From Halorhabdus tiamatea SARL4B (GTDB taxonomy: Archaea; Halobacteriota; Halobacteria; Halobacteriales; Haloarculaceae): a DNA stretch of 64,000 bases. The stretch lies in contig NC_021921.1 of assembly GCF_000470655.1 (NCBI RefSeq), positions 1,984,001-2,048,000 on the forward strand. Reading direction: 5' to 3'. The translations under genes and the position numbers were made by a program. Shown in pieces: positions 32,809 through 40,552 of the stretch. Positions within the stretch are counted from its first letter, which is position 1; every line of letters begins with the position of its first letter. The notes beneath the pieces are model-generated. The model had not been told where the DNA came from. It did not search any database and saw only the letters and a program-made list of their open reading frames with translations.

Positions 32809-33575
32809 ACCGCATCGACCCGCTGAGCATCTACGCGCTGTGGTTGCGGGACGTCAAGCGATTCCTCCGGACGCCTTCGCGGATCATCGGCTCGATCGCG
32901 CTCCCGCTTTTGTTCCTGCTCTTCCTGGGAACGGGCTTCAGCGGCGCGGCGATCCCCGGCCTCCCCGAAGACGTCGACTATCTCCAGTTCCTCGTCCCGG
33001 GGATGGTCGGCTTTACGATGCTGTTCGGTGCCTCCTTCGCGGGAATGTCGATCCTCTCGGATCAGGAGGTCGGGTTTTTGAAGGAGATCCTCGTCGCGCC
33101 GGTGAGCCGGACGTCGATCGTCCTCGGGCGGATCGCCGGCGGGTCGACCACCGCGCTCGTCCAGGCGGTCCTCATCCTCGTGCTCGCGATCCCGCTGGGC
33201 TTCCGGCCGGTCAGCCTGCTTTCGTTGCCACTGGCTGCGGTCTTCCTCGTCGGGATCGCGATTACCTTCGTCGGCTTCGGTATCGCGCTGGCTTCCCAGT
33301 TCAACGACACCGAAGGCTTTGGCCTCATCGTCAACTTCGTCATCTTCCCGCTGTTCTTCCTCTCGGGTGCGATGTTCCCGATCGCGAGTCTTCCCGAGGT
33401 GATCCAGCCACTGGCGTACCTCAACCCGCTGACCTACGGCGTCGACGGCCTCCGGGCGGTGCTGGTGGGCTCCGCCGCCAGATCCGTCGCGATAGACGCC
33501 GGTGCCCTCCTCGTCTCCTCGATCGTGATGGTCCAACTCGGCGCGGCGCTGTTCGAACGCGTCGAGTCAGTCTGA
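32805..33575 (+). CDS. ABC-2 type transporter permease
   Basis: A 256-residue membrane protein starting at GTG 32805, overlapping the ATPase stop by 4 bp. Six hydrophobic segments are visible, and the conserved ABC-2 region PLFFLSGAMFPIASLPEVIQPLAYLNPL (key residues SGAMFP and YLNPLTY) lies at about 182-210. It pairs with the preceding ATPase. Its 3' end overlaps the convergent GIY-YIG gene by 9 bp. Confidence 0.9.
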   Translation: MNRIDPLSIYALWLRDVKRFLRTPSRIIGSIALPLLFLLFLGTGFSGAAIPGLPEDVDYLQFLVPGMVGFTMLFGASFAGMSILSDQEVGFLKEILVAPVSRTSIVLGRIAGGSTTALVQAVLILVLAIPLGFRPVSLLSLPLAAVFLVGIAITFVGFGIALASQFNDTEGFGLIVNFVIFPLFFLSGAMFPIASLPEVIQPLAYLNPLTYGVDGLRAVLVGSAARSVAIDAGALLVSSIVMVQLGAALFERVESV

Positions 33576-33839
33576 GTCGTGCGCGGTGTCGACGAGTGTC
33601 TCCTTGTCAGCACGCGACAGTTGCTTGATCGCGTACTCGCGGGACATCGCGGCCGATTTCGTCTCGAAACCCTCCAGATGGACGAGTTCGACCGGCGTTC
33701 GGCCACGGGTGTACTTCGCCCCCTCGCCGTCGTTGTGTTCGTCGACGCGGCGCTCAGGGTCAGTCGTGTACCCGGTGTAGAAGGATCCGTCCGCACATGC
33801 GAGGACGTAGACGTAGTGGTCAGCCTCGACTCCCGTCAT
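33567..33839 (-). CDS. GIY-YIG domain protein (UPF0213 family)
   Basis: A 90-residue single-domain protein. The GIY-YIG motif appears as YVYVLACADGSFYTGYTTDP, with the catalytic Arg in PERRVDEHN. The C-terminal SAAMSREYAIKQLSRADKE is typical of the UPF0213/YhbQ group. Proposed to be a structure-specific nuclease of unknown role. It shares a strand with the zinc-ribbon gene just upstream. Confidence 0.88.
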   Translation of the reverse strand: MTGVEADHYVYVLACADGSFYTGYTTDPERRVDEHNDGEGAKYTRGRTPVELVHLEGFETKSAAMSREYAIKQLSRADKETLVDTAHDSD

Positions 33840-33851
33840 CCGTCGACGACC

Positions 33852-34001
33852 TCACATTTCGGGCGCACGCTCTCTGGCAGTTTCGGCGATACCGGCCCTC
33901 GACGAGCACGCGGGACAGGCGCGCAAGCGACCGTCCGGGTCCGCGAAGACGCGTTCGAACTGATCGGAGACGTGTGCGCCACAGTGATCGCACTCGGGCA
34001 T
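33852..34001 (-). CDS. Zinc-ribbon micro-protein (DUF7563-like)
   Basis: A 49-residue protein: MPECDHCGAHVSDQFERVFA and then a CPAC second knuckle (residues 29-32). The CxxC...CxxC spacing and the FERVF core match small haloarchaeal zinc ribbons. It ends 12 bp before the GIY-YIG start, suggesting co-transcription. A related protein lies at 37422. Function is unknown. Confidence 0.75.
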   Translation of the reverse strand: MPECDHCGAHVSDQFERVFADPDGRLRACPACSSRAGIAETARERAPEM

Positions 34002-34067
34002 GGGTGACTGTCGGGGGTGGTGACCGACGTGGTATGTAAGTGACCCACAAGCATGAACGGTGGGGTC

Positions 34068-34841
34068 TCAGGCGTGCTTGCCGCGAGCGTCGTCGAGTTG
34101 GCGGGCGATCAGTCCGGCCTGGGCACCGGCGGTGAACCCGGCGTCGACGTTGACGGTCGTGAGTGCGGTACAGGACTGGAGCATCCCGAGGGCGGCCGCC
34201 TCGCCGTCGCCACCCTGGCCGTAGCCCGTCGAGACCGGCAGTCCGATCACCGGGACGTCGACCAGGCCGGCGACCACGGTCGGCAACGCGCCTTCCCGAC
34301 CGGCGGCGACGATGATCACGTCGTGGGCCCGGATCGCGTCGAGGCGATCGAGCAGGCGGGCGATGCCGGCGACACCGACGTCGTCGATGCGCCCGACGCG
34401 AGCACCCATCTCGCCGACGATGGCGGCCGCCTCGCCGGCCGGGATCGCGTCGGAGGTCCCGGCGGTAACGATCCCGACATCGGCGTCGAGTCGCGGCGGT
34501 TCGAAGTCGGGGCTATGGCCGACCACCACGTTCGAGCGCTCGCGCCAGCGGATCGTCGCGTCGGGGTGGTCTTCAGCGAGTCGGCGACGAACTGCGCCGG
34601 CCTGTTCGGGAGTGACGCGAGTGGCGATCGCCCGCCCGGTCGTCTCGACGGCCGTCGACGCGAGTGCGGCGACCTCGGCGGGCGTCTTGCCGTCGCCGAG
34701 GATCGCCTCCGGGACGCCGCGGCGGACTTCCCGCGCCGCGTCAAATCGCCCCCCGTCGTTGCTCGCGTACCCACGGAGTTCGGCCTCCGCCGCCTCGACG
34801 CTGATATTGCCGTCTTCGAGGGCTTCGAGGATCTCTCGCAT
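34068..34841 (-). CDS. larB: LarB-like carboxylase (nickel-pincer cofactor biosynthesis)
   Basis: A 257-residue protein with an N-terminal helical part and a C-terminal AIR-carboxylase (PurE-like) domain. Visible features include VGIVTAGTSDAIPAGEAAAI at about 123-142, ARVGRIDDVGVAGIAR, and the nucleotide-binding VIGLPVSTGYGQGGDGEAAALG. LarB carboxylates nicotinate adenine dinucleotide to start the nickel-pincer cofactor of lactate racemase-type enzymes. LarC, LarE and LarA are not in the window. Confidence 0.85.
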   Translation of the reverse strand: MREILEALEDGNISVEAAEAELRGYASNDGGRFDAAREVRRGVPEAILGDGKTPAEVAALASTAVETTGRAIATRVTPEQAGAVRRRLAEDHPDATIRWRERSNVVVGHSPDFEPPRLDADVGIVTAGTSDAIPAGEAAAIVGEMGARVGRIDDVGVAGIARLLDRLDAIRAHDVIIVAAGREGALPTVVAGLVDVPVIGLPVSTGYGQGGDGEAAALGMLQSCTALTTVNVDAGFTAGAQAGLIARQLDDARGKHA

Positions 34842-35001
34842 GGGACCGACTCCGGGCCCGAGCCACTCTTAGGCATCGATTCAACCTGCGTGCGAACGTG
34901 GCGAAGAAATGATAATAGTGCGCTGACAGATCCGGATATCTGACCCTCGAACGCGGTCAAACCCCCTCTAACCGTCCGGAGAGCGGGTAGAATTGGGAAC
35001 G

Positions 35002-35010
35002 CTTATAAAT
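35002..35010 (+). promoter_or_regulatory. Strong TATA box of the DUF1931 gene
   Basis: cttataaat lies 24-32 bp before the ATG at 35034. It is among the closest matches to a consensus haloarchaeal TATA box in the window and fits a highly expressed small gene. Confidence 0.65.
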
Positions 35011-35033
35011 GATCCTGTGAAACAAAGCCCTGT

Positions 35034-35201
35034 ATGGCAGACCTAATCGTCAAAGCCGCCGTCAAGGAAGAGCTCGATGACATGAACGTTGCCTCGGACT
35101 TCTACGCTGCCCTCGACGACGAGGTCGAGGAGCTGCTCGCCGACGCAGCGCGACGTGCCGAGGAGAACGACCGCAAGACCGTCCAGCCGCGCGACCTCTA
35201 A
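35034..35201 (+). CDS. DUF1931-family single histone-fold protein
   Basis: A 55-residue protein starting MADLIVKAAVKEELDDMNVA. The sequence follows the pattern of the second half of an archaeal histone fold, with DDEVEELLADAARRAEEN as the long helix and the final RKTVQPRDL like the loop before the last histone helix. This family is conserved in haloarchaea, and its function is not settled. It may bind DNA or dimerise with other histone-fold proteins. The canonical two-fold histone is encoded at 41538. Confidence 0.82.
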   Translation: MADLIVKAAVKEELDDMNVASDFYAALDDEVEELLADAARRAEENDRKTVQPRDL

Positions 35202-35301
35202 GGTCGCCGTCGCTGCGACCTTTTCCGTTCGACCAGTGTCCGCTAGTCACGGGTCCGTCTCGACGGGTGGACTTACCCGTCTCTCGGTGTAATCGAGAGA
35301 C

Positions 35302-36009
35302 ATGTCTGGGCCCCCAGAAGATTTCGATCCCGAATCACCCGAAGAACGGGAAGTGGCGGGAAAGGCTGCCACCGACCGGTCCGACTTCCTCTCGTTGATG
35401 AGCCACACCTATCGGGGCGAACTCGGCCGGACGACGTCCTGGCGGACGCGTATCGACCGGACGACCAACTGGGCGGTCGTCCTGACTGCATCCCTGCTCA
35501 CGTGGGCGTTCTCCGCAGATACCCGTCCCCATTACATCCTGCTGGTCGGTATGGGCATGCTGGTCGTCTTCCTGAGTATCGAGGCACGGCGGTACCGCAT
35601 CTACGACGTCTGGCGATCACGGGTCCGGTTGCTCGAGGAGAACGTCTTCGCGAACGCACTCGACCCGAACGGGACCGAACAGCCGAACTGGCGAGAACTC
35701 CTGAGTGTGGACCTCCGGGAGCCGGCGATCAAAACGCCGCTAGCTGAAGCCGTTTCGCGCCGACTCAGACGGGTCTACACGCCACTTTTGTCCGTGTTAC
35801 TCGCCGCCTGGCTGATTCGACTCACGGTGTTCGCCGGGCCCATGCAGGGACCCATCGGGGCCGCGTCGGTCGGCAGTATTCCGGGCGAGGCCGTCCTCGT
35901 CGTCGTCAGCGGGTTCTACGCCGTCGTGATCGGACTCACCGTCTGGCCGGCAACACGACAGGCCAAGGGCGAGCTCCACGAGGAGGACAACGCCGAGGAG
36001 TGGCGATGA
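35302..36009 (+). CDS. DUF2270 membrane protein
   Basis: A 235-residue protein. A hydrophilic N-terminus leads to the DUF2270 signature LMSHTYRGELGRTTSWRTRI (about 33-52). Paired helices lie at about 58-90 (NWAVVLTASLLTWAFS, ILLVGMGMLVVFLSIEARRY), and further helices at about 160-215. The conserved segment WRSRVRLLEENVFANAL is also typical. Function is unknown. Confidence 0.85.
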   Translation: MSGPPEDFDPESPEEREVAGKAATDRSDFLSLMSHTYRGELGRTTSWRTRIDRTTNWAVVLTASLLTWAFSADTRPHYILLVGMGMLVVFLSIEARRYRIYDVWRSRVRLLEENVFANALDPNGTEQPNWRELLSVDLREPAIKTPLAEAVSRRLRRVYTPLLSVLLAAWLIRLTVFAGPMQGPIGAASVGSIPGEAVLVVVSGFYAVVIGLTVWPATRQAKGELHEEDNAEEWR

Positions 36010-36071
36010 GCCGAGATCCGGACGAGCGGTAGTGACCGACTCTTTTAATGCCTGGTCGCCGAGGTGTGGAC

Positions 36072-37376
36072 ATGTTCGGAACGAGCGGCATCCGCGGCCC
36101 GGTCGGCGAGACTGTCACCGCAGATCTGGCACTGTCGGTGGGACGCGCCCTCGGGATCGACGCCGGCCGCGTCGTCGTGGGTCGAGACCCGCGTGAGAGC
36201 GGCCAGTTCCTGCTGGACGCACTAACCGCGGGGCTTCGGGAAACCGGAACCGACGTGATCGACCTCGGCGTGGCAGCGACGCCGACGGTGGCACGTGCGG
36301 TTCGAGGCAAAGACGGCGACGCCGGCGTCGTGATCACCGCGAGTCACAATCCGCCAGCGGACAACGGTATCAAGCTCTGGCAGCCGACGACCCAGGCGTT
36401 CGACACGGCCCGCCAGGAAACCATCGCCGACCGGATCGAGGCAGGCGAGTTCGACCCTGCCGCGTGGGACGAACTCGGCACACGGCGTCGGCAGGGCCAC
36501 ACCGAAGCCCACATCGAGGCCATCCTCGACGCTGTCGAGGTCGCCTCGCCCCCAGAGGTCGTGGTCGATCTCGGTAACGGCGCGGGGCAAGTGAGCGTCG
36601 ATGCGCTCACCCGGCTTGGGAGTGACGTCGAGACACTCAACGCCCAGCCCGACGGGGCCTTCCCGGGCCGCCCCAGCGAACCGACCGCGGAGAACTGTGC
36701 GTCCCTGACGGGCCTCGCTCGCGAGACTGGCCGACTCGGCATCGCCCACGACGGCGACGCCGATCGACTGCGCGCCGTCACCGAAGACGGCGAGTTCGTG
36801 GGCGGCGACACGCTCCTGGCGATCTTCGCTCGCGAAGCGGCCGATCCCGGCGAGACGGTCGCCGCCCCGGTCAACACCAGCCTCGCCGTCGATGACTATC
36901 TCGCGGCCGAGGACGTCGACGTGGTCCGGACGCGCGTCGGCGACGTCTCGGTCGCAGAACGGGCCAGTGAGCCGGGCGTCGCCTTCGGCGGCGAGCCCAG
37001 CGGCGCGTGGATCTGGCCTGCCGAGGCGCTGTGTCCCGACGGCCCGCTTGCGGCCGCGAAGCTGGTCGAACTCGCGGCCGAGCGCCCGCTCGCCGATCGC
37101 GTCGCCGACGTCGAGACGTACCCGATTCATCGGGACAGCGTCTCGGTGACTGAGAAGGCGGTCGTGATGGAATGGGTTCACGAAGCGGTCGAAGACCGAT
37201 ACGACGACGTCACGACCCTCGATGGCGTGCGCGTGGATCTGGGTGACGCCTGGTTCCTGATTCGGGCCAGCGGGACCCAACCACTCGTCCGGATCACGGC
37301 CGAAGCGCGTGACCCGGATCGCGCCACGAGCGTCTTCGAAGAGGCCAGAGAGATCGTCTCCCAGGCCCACGAGTGA
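36072..37376 (+). CDS. glmM: Phosphoglucosamine/phosphohexose mutase (GlmM family)
   Basis: A 434-residue alpha-D-phosphohexomutase, started at MFGTSGIRGPVGE; an upstream ATG at 36048 adds only eight residues. The phosphoserine loop is TASHNPP at about 92-98, the Mg site is DGDADR, the sugar loop is GEPSG, and the phosphate-binding loop is RASGTQPLVR. It interconverts hexosamine or hexose 6- and 1-phosphates for nucleotide-sugar synthesis. GlmM versus phosphomannomutase specificity is uncertain. Confidence 0.88.
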   Translation: MFGTSGIRGPVGETVTADLALSVGRALGIDAGRVVVGRDPRESGQFLLDALTAGLRETGTDVIDLGVAATPTVARAVRGKDGDAGVVITASHNPPADNGIKLWQPTTQAFDTARQETIADRIEAGEFDPAAWDELGTRRRQGHTEAHIEAILDAVEVASPPEVVVDLGNGAGQVSVDALTRLGSDVETLNAQPDGAFPGRPSEPTAENCASLTGLARETGRLGIAHDGDADRLRAVTEDGEFVGGDTLLAIFAREAADPGETVAAPVNTSLAVDDYLAAEDVDVVRTRVGDVSVAERASEPGVAFGGEPSGAWIWPAEALCPDGPLAAAKLVELAAERPLADRVADVETYPIHRDSVSVTEKAVVMEWVHEAVEDRYDDVTTLDGVRVDLGDAWFLIRASGTQPLVRITAEARDPDRATSVFEEAREIVSQAHE

Positions 37377-37421
37377 GAACCGTAGAGGGTAATTGAACGG
37401 GGACGCGACCGGTAGGAGTGA

Positions 37422-37580
37422 TTATCCGCGCCGAGTCGACCTCGCCTCCCGCACGTCGGCACCGTCTCGGATCTTGTCCTCGCACTGCGGACAGACCCGC
37501 GGCTGATCTACTCCGTTCGGCGTAAAAACGCGTGCGTATGCGGCGGTAACGAACGCACCGCAGTTCTGACAATGCGGCAT
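37422..37580 (-). CDS. Zinc-ribbon micro-protein (DUF7563-like), second copy
   Basis: A 52-residue protein beginning MPHCQNCGAFVTAAYARVFT with a CPQC second knuckle (residues 30-33). It shares the layout of the protein at 33852, including the RVF core before a short turn and the second CxxC pair. The C-terminus is charged (REARSTRRG). It is convergent with glmM. Probably zinc-binding; the role is unknown. Confidence 0.75.
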   Translation of the reverse strand: MPHCQNCGAFVTAAYARVFTPNGVDQPRVCPQCEDKIRDGADVREARSTRRG

Positions 37581-37680
37581 ACGTACACTCCTTTCTCACT
37601 CGTGCCCTTAACTGTTGGTGGTGTGATAGAAGGTAACATCCATCACGATCTATCGTGCCAGACGGTCGTTTTAACGGTGC

Positions 37681-38259
37681 TCAAAACGAAGCAGTTAGCG
37701 ATCCGTCAGATTCGAGTTCGATGACGCCCTCGAACAGCGACCGAAACGTCTCGATGCGTTCCTCGTCGTGGACGCCGCGCGCGAGATGGAACAGGCCCAC
37801 GGCGTCGTATTCGACGAGCAGGTCGAGGAGGTCCTCGACGGCGGCCTCGGTCCGGTCCTCGTCGGCGTAATACAGCATCTCGGTCAGGGAGTCGACGCTG
37901 ATCCGGCGCTTGCCCTCGGTCGTCGAGAGGAACGCCTGGACTTCGTCGACGATGCCGTCGAAGTCGTCGGGCGCGGAGACGTACCGGACGTCGTCGCTCC
38001 GGCGGCGGGTGTACCCCCGTTCGACCGAGAGTGCGTCGAGGATCGTCGCCTTCTGTTCGTCGACCTCGTAGTGTTCGATCTTCTGGGTGACTTCGCGGGC
38101 GGTCGTCCGCGTCGAGACGACCAGGAAGTGATCGGTATCGGTCGAGAGGAAGTCGGTATCGACGCGGTCGGTCTCTCCAGTACTCGGGTGGATCAACAGA
38201 ATGCCCGTCCCCCCCGGGACGGTCTCCGGCGCGCCGTCGATCGCCAGGGTGTAGTCCAT
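37681..38259 (-). CDS. KaiC/RecA-like fold protein without Walker A (DUF7090-like)
   Basis: A 192-residue protein started at MDYTLAIDGAPETVPGGTG. The GGTGILLIHPSTGETDRV stretch sits where KaiC-like ATPases have Walker A, but the GK(T/S) is missing. The next parts (HFLVVSTRTTAREVTQKI, KRRISVDSLTEMLYYAD) resemble KaiC-type strands, with SVDSL at the Walker B position. It is probably a non-hydrolysing relative. Haloarchaeal homologues are of unknown function. Confidence 0.65.
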   Translation of the reverse strand: MDYTLAIDGAPETVPGGTGILLIHPSTGETDRVDTDFLSTDTDHFLVVSTRTTAREVTQKIEHYEVDEQKATILDALSVERGYTRRRSDDVRYVSAPDDFDGIVDEVQAFLSTTEGKRRISVDSLTEMLYYADEDRTEAAVEDLLDLLVEYDAVGLFHLARGVHDEERIETFRSLFEGVIELESDGSLTASF

Positions 38260-38310
38260 CTCTGGCCGTTCTGGGGGCTGGGATCGCCTTAAGCGTGCTG
38301 CATATCGCAA

Positions 38311-38733
38311 TCAGAAGACGCTGTCGGCGGTCGCCGCCCCGACGACGCTGAAGATCGCACCGACGTTGATCGCCCGCAGCGTGACTTCCAGGCGTTCGAC
38401 ACCGGTTAGCTCCGGGAGAAACGTCGCCGGTGCGCCAAAGAGGATCGCCAGGATGGCCACCGAGCCGAAGGCCACCAACACGAGCGAGAGAAATCGAAGT
38501 GGCAACCCGACGACTTCGGCCTCGGTGTCGGGGTCGCGGTCGTCGTCGGCCTGATAGAGCGCGCCGTAGCCGATGACGGCGACCAGCACTGCCGTCGCCA
38601 GAGCGTGAACGCGCGTCATCCCCTGTGCCAGCGTCCAGACCTCCTCGGTCACGACGAACGGTCCCGCAAGCAGGAACCCACCGACGATCTGCTGGGCAGT
38701 GTCTGCCAGTTTGTACCGCGGCGGTCCGACCAT
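38311..38733 (-). CDS. DUF2391-family membrane protein
   Basis: A 140-residue protein started at MVGPPRYKLADTAQQIVGGF. Four hydrophobic segments are visible: GGFLLAGPFVVTEEVW, ALATAVLVAVIGYGALY, LSLVLVAFGSVAILAILFG and a C-terminal AINVGAIFSVVGAATAD. The pattern agrees with DUF2391 integral membrane proteins. Function is unknown. It is 51 bp downstream of the start of the KaiC-like gene, on the same strand. Confidence 0.75.
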   Translation of the reverse strand: MVGPPRYKLADTAQQIVGGFLLAGPFVVTEEVWTLAQGMTRVHALATAVLVAVIGYGALYQADDDRDPDTEAEVVGLPLRFLSLVLVAFGSVAILAILFGAPATFLPELTGVERLEVTLRAINVGAIFSVVGAATADSVF

Positions 38734-38876
38734 ATCTACCGTGCACACGGCGGCCCGGGTTGAATCCGTCGCTCTCTTCGGCTGGGAGCCGGGCTCGACT
38801 CTGGCGGTGGCACTTCGATACGATCAAGAACACTCGCAGATGAAACTGCTCGCTGTGATTTTGACCGAAAGAGAAG

Positions 38877-38969
38877 CGCCGCCGCCAGGACTCGAACCGA
38901 TGCAAGACGTTCCGGGTCACTCGCTGACGCTCGCTTCCCGGGCTGCGACTTCCGTGTTCGAGTCCTGGC
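38877..38969. repeat. Partial tRNA-Asn 3'-end copies, direct and inverted
   Basis: 38877-38898 is identical to 39013-39034, the discriminator, 3' acceptor strand and part of the T arm of tRNA-Asn. A second partial copy, gttcgagtcctggc at 38956-38969, is the exact reverse complement of 38884-38897. So the two form a 14-bp inverted repeat made from the tRNA T arm. The rest of 38734-39012 has no gene. Confidence 0.85.
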
Positions 38970-39012
38970 TGATCGCGTCCACATCGCTCACGGACGGTTC
39001 GCGATAGAAGGA

Positions 39013-39085
39013 CGCCGCCGCCAGGACTCGAACCTGGGACAACCACGTTAACAGCGTGGTGCTCTACCATCTGAGCTACGGCGGC
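39013..39085 (-). tRNA. tRNA-Asn (GUU)
   Basis: The minus strand folds with acceptor GCCGCCG/CGGCGGC and discriminator G, D arm GCTC/GAGC, anticodon arm CCACG-CTGTTAA-CGTGG with anticodon GTT, and T arm CCAGG-TTCGAGT-CCTGG. It has no intron and no encoded CCA. The CCA-adding enzyme gene starts 115 bp away, divergently. Confidence 0.95.
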
Positions 39086-39199
39086 AGACACTCCAGGGTA
39101 ATCGGAGTTATTTGATAGGGCTTTCGCTTTCGACCGGTCGCCGGCCGGCGGTCGCGACGCATCGATACGCTTTCCCGTTGCTGCCGGTACGGTTTCTGT

Positions 39200-40552
39200 A
39201 TGGCTGAGGAGCTTTCGAGCGTTCTCCAGGCGGTTCGACAGCGCGTCGAGCCGACCGACGCCGAACACGAACGTCTCGAGCAGGCGGCCCGCGAGGTGAT
39301 CGACCGGGCTGAAGCGGCCCTCGAGGAACGCGGGATCGACGGCGACGTCATGCTCGTCGGCTCCACCGCCCGCAACACCTGGATCGCCGGTGACCGCGAC
39401 GTCGACGTCTTCGTCCGGTTCCCGCCCGATACCGACCGTGAGACGCTCGAATCCGTCGGCCTCGAGATCGGCCACGCCGTGCTGCCCGACGGCCACGAGG
39501 AGTACGCCGAACACCCCTACGTCGTCGGCGAAGTCGACGGCTACGATGTCGATCTCGTCCCCTGCTACGACGTCAAAGAGGCGACCGCGATCCAGTCGGC
39601 CGTCGATCGAACGCCGTTCCACACCGAATATCTCCAGGCCCGCCTCGACGACGACCTCGCCGACGACGTCCGCCTCGCGAAAGCCTTCCTCAAGGGGATT
39701 GGCGTCTACGGCAGCGACCTCCGGACCCAGGGGTTCTCCGGCTATCTCACCGAACTGCTCGTCCTCGAACACGGCGGCTTCCGGCCGTTGATCGAGGCCG
39801 CGGCCGAGTGGCACCCGCCCGTCCGCTTCGATCCGGAAGATCACGGCGCGGCGACGTTCGACGACGACCTCGTCGTCATCGACCCGACCGACCCCGAACG
39901 CAACGTCGCCGCGGCACTCTCGACGGCCAACCTCGCGCGCTTCCAGCACTACGCACGCGAGCTACTCGCTGACCCTCGCGAGTCGCTGTTCGAACCCGCA
40001 GACTCCGACCCACTCGATCCGCCAGCGGTCCGGGCCGCCTTCGACGAGCGCGGGACCACACCCGTCGCGATGACGTTCGAGACGCCCGATCTCGTCGACG
40101 ACGATCTCTACCCGCAACTGGAGAAGTCACTCGACGGCATTCGCGGGTTACTCGACCAGCACGGCTTCGACGTGTTGCGCGCGGCCGCCTTCGCCGACGA
40201 GCGGGCAGTCCTGCTCTTCGAACTCGAAGTCGCCGAGCGACCGGCGATCGAACGCCACGTCGGGCCCCCGGTCCACGTCCGCGAACACGCCGAGGGATTT
40301 TACGAGAAATACGCCGACAGCGACGTCTACGGGCCGTTCGTGCGCGACGACCGATACGTCGTCGAGCGCACCCGGGAGTTCCGGACTGCCGAGGAGTTAC
40401 TCGAAAGCGACGCGATCTACGAGGTTGCGCTCGGAACGGACGTCGAGAGTGCCCTCCGATCGGCATACTCGACGCTGGTCGGCCCAGCAGTGAGTGAACT
40501 TACAGCGAACTTCGGGACCGAACTGGCGCGTTATCTCGACCCGAAGCCCTGA
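39200..40552 (+). CDS. cca: CCA tRNA nucleotidyltransferase (archaeal class I)
   Basis: A 450-residue enzyme. The nucleotidyltransferase motif is GSTARNTWIAGDRDVDVFVRF-like (key GS at 54-55, DVDVF with the metal-binding Asp pair), and a third carboxylate follows in DVDLVPCYDV. The middle domain contains FLKGIGVYGSDLRTQGFSGYLTELL (key GFSGYL), typical of archaeal CCA enzymes. It adds CCA to tRNA 3' ends, needed here because none of the three tRNA genes encodes CCA. Its end overlaps the convergent HDAC-family gene by 22 bp. Confidence 0.95.
   Translation: MAEELSSVLQAVRQRVEPTDAEHERLEQAAREVIDRAEAALEERGIDGDVMLVGSTARNTWIAGDRDVDVFVRFPPDTDRETLESVGLEIGHAVLPDGHEEYAEHPYVVGEVDGYDVDLVPCYDVKEATAIQSAVDRTPFHTEYLQARLDDDLADDVRLAKAFLKGIGVYGSDLRTQGFSGYLTELLVLEHGGFRPLIEAAAEWHPPVRFDPEDHGAATFDDDLVVIDPTDPERNVAAALSTANLARFQHYARELLADPRESLFEPADSDPLDPPAVRAAFDERGTTPVAMTFETPDLVDDDLYPQLEKSLDGIRGLLDQHGFDVLRAAAFADERAVLLFELEVAERPAIERHVGPPVHVREHAEGFYEKYADSDVYGPFVRDDRYVVERTREFRTAEELLESDAIYEVALGTDVESALRSAYSTLVGPAVSELTANFGTELARYLDPKP

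Noticed and set aside
38877-38969. Second tRNA-Asn gene
   Set aside because: Only the 3' acceptor strand and part of the T arm are present; there is no D arm or anticodon arm.
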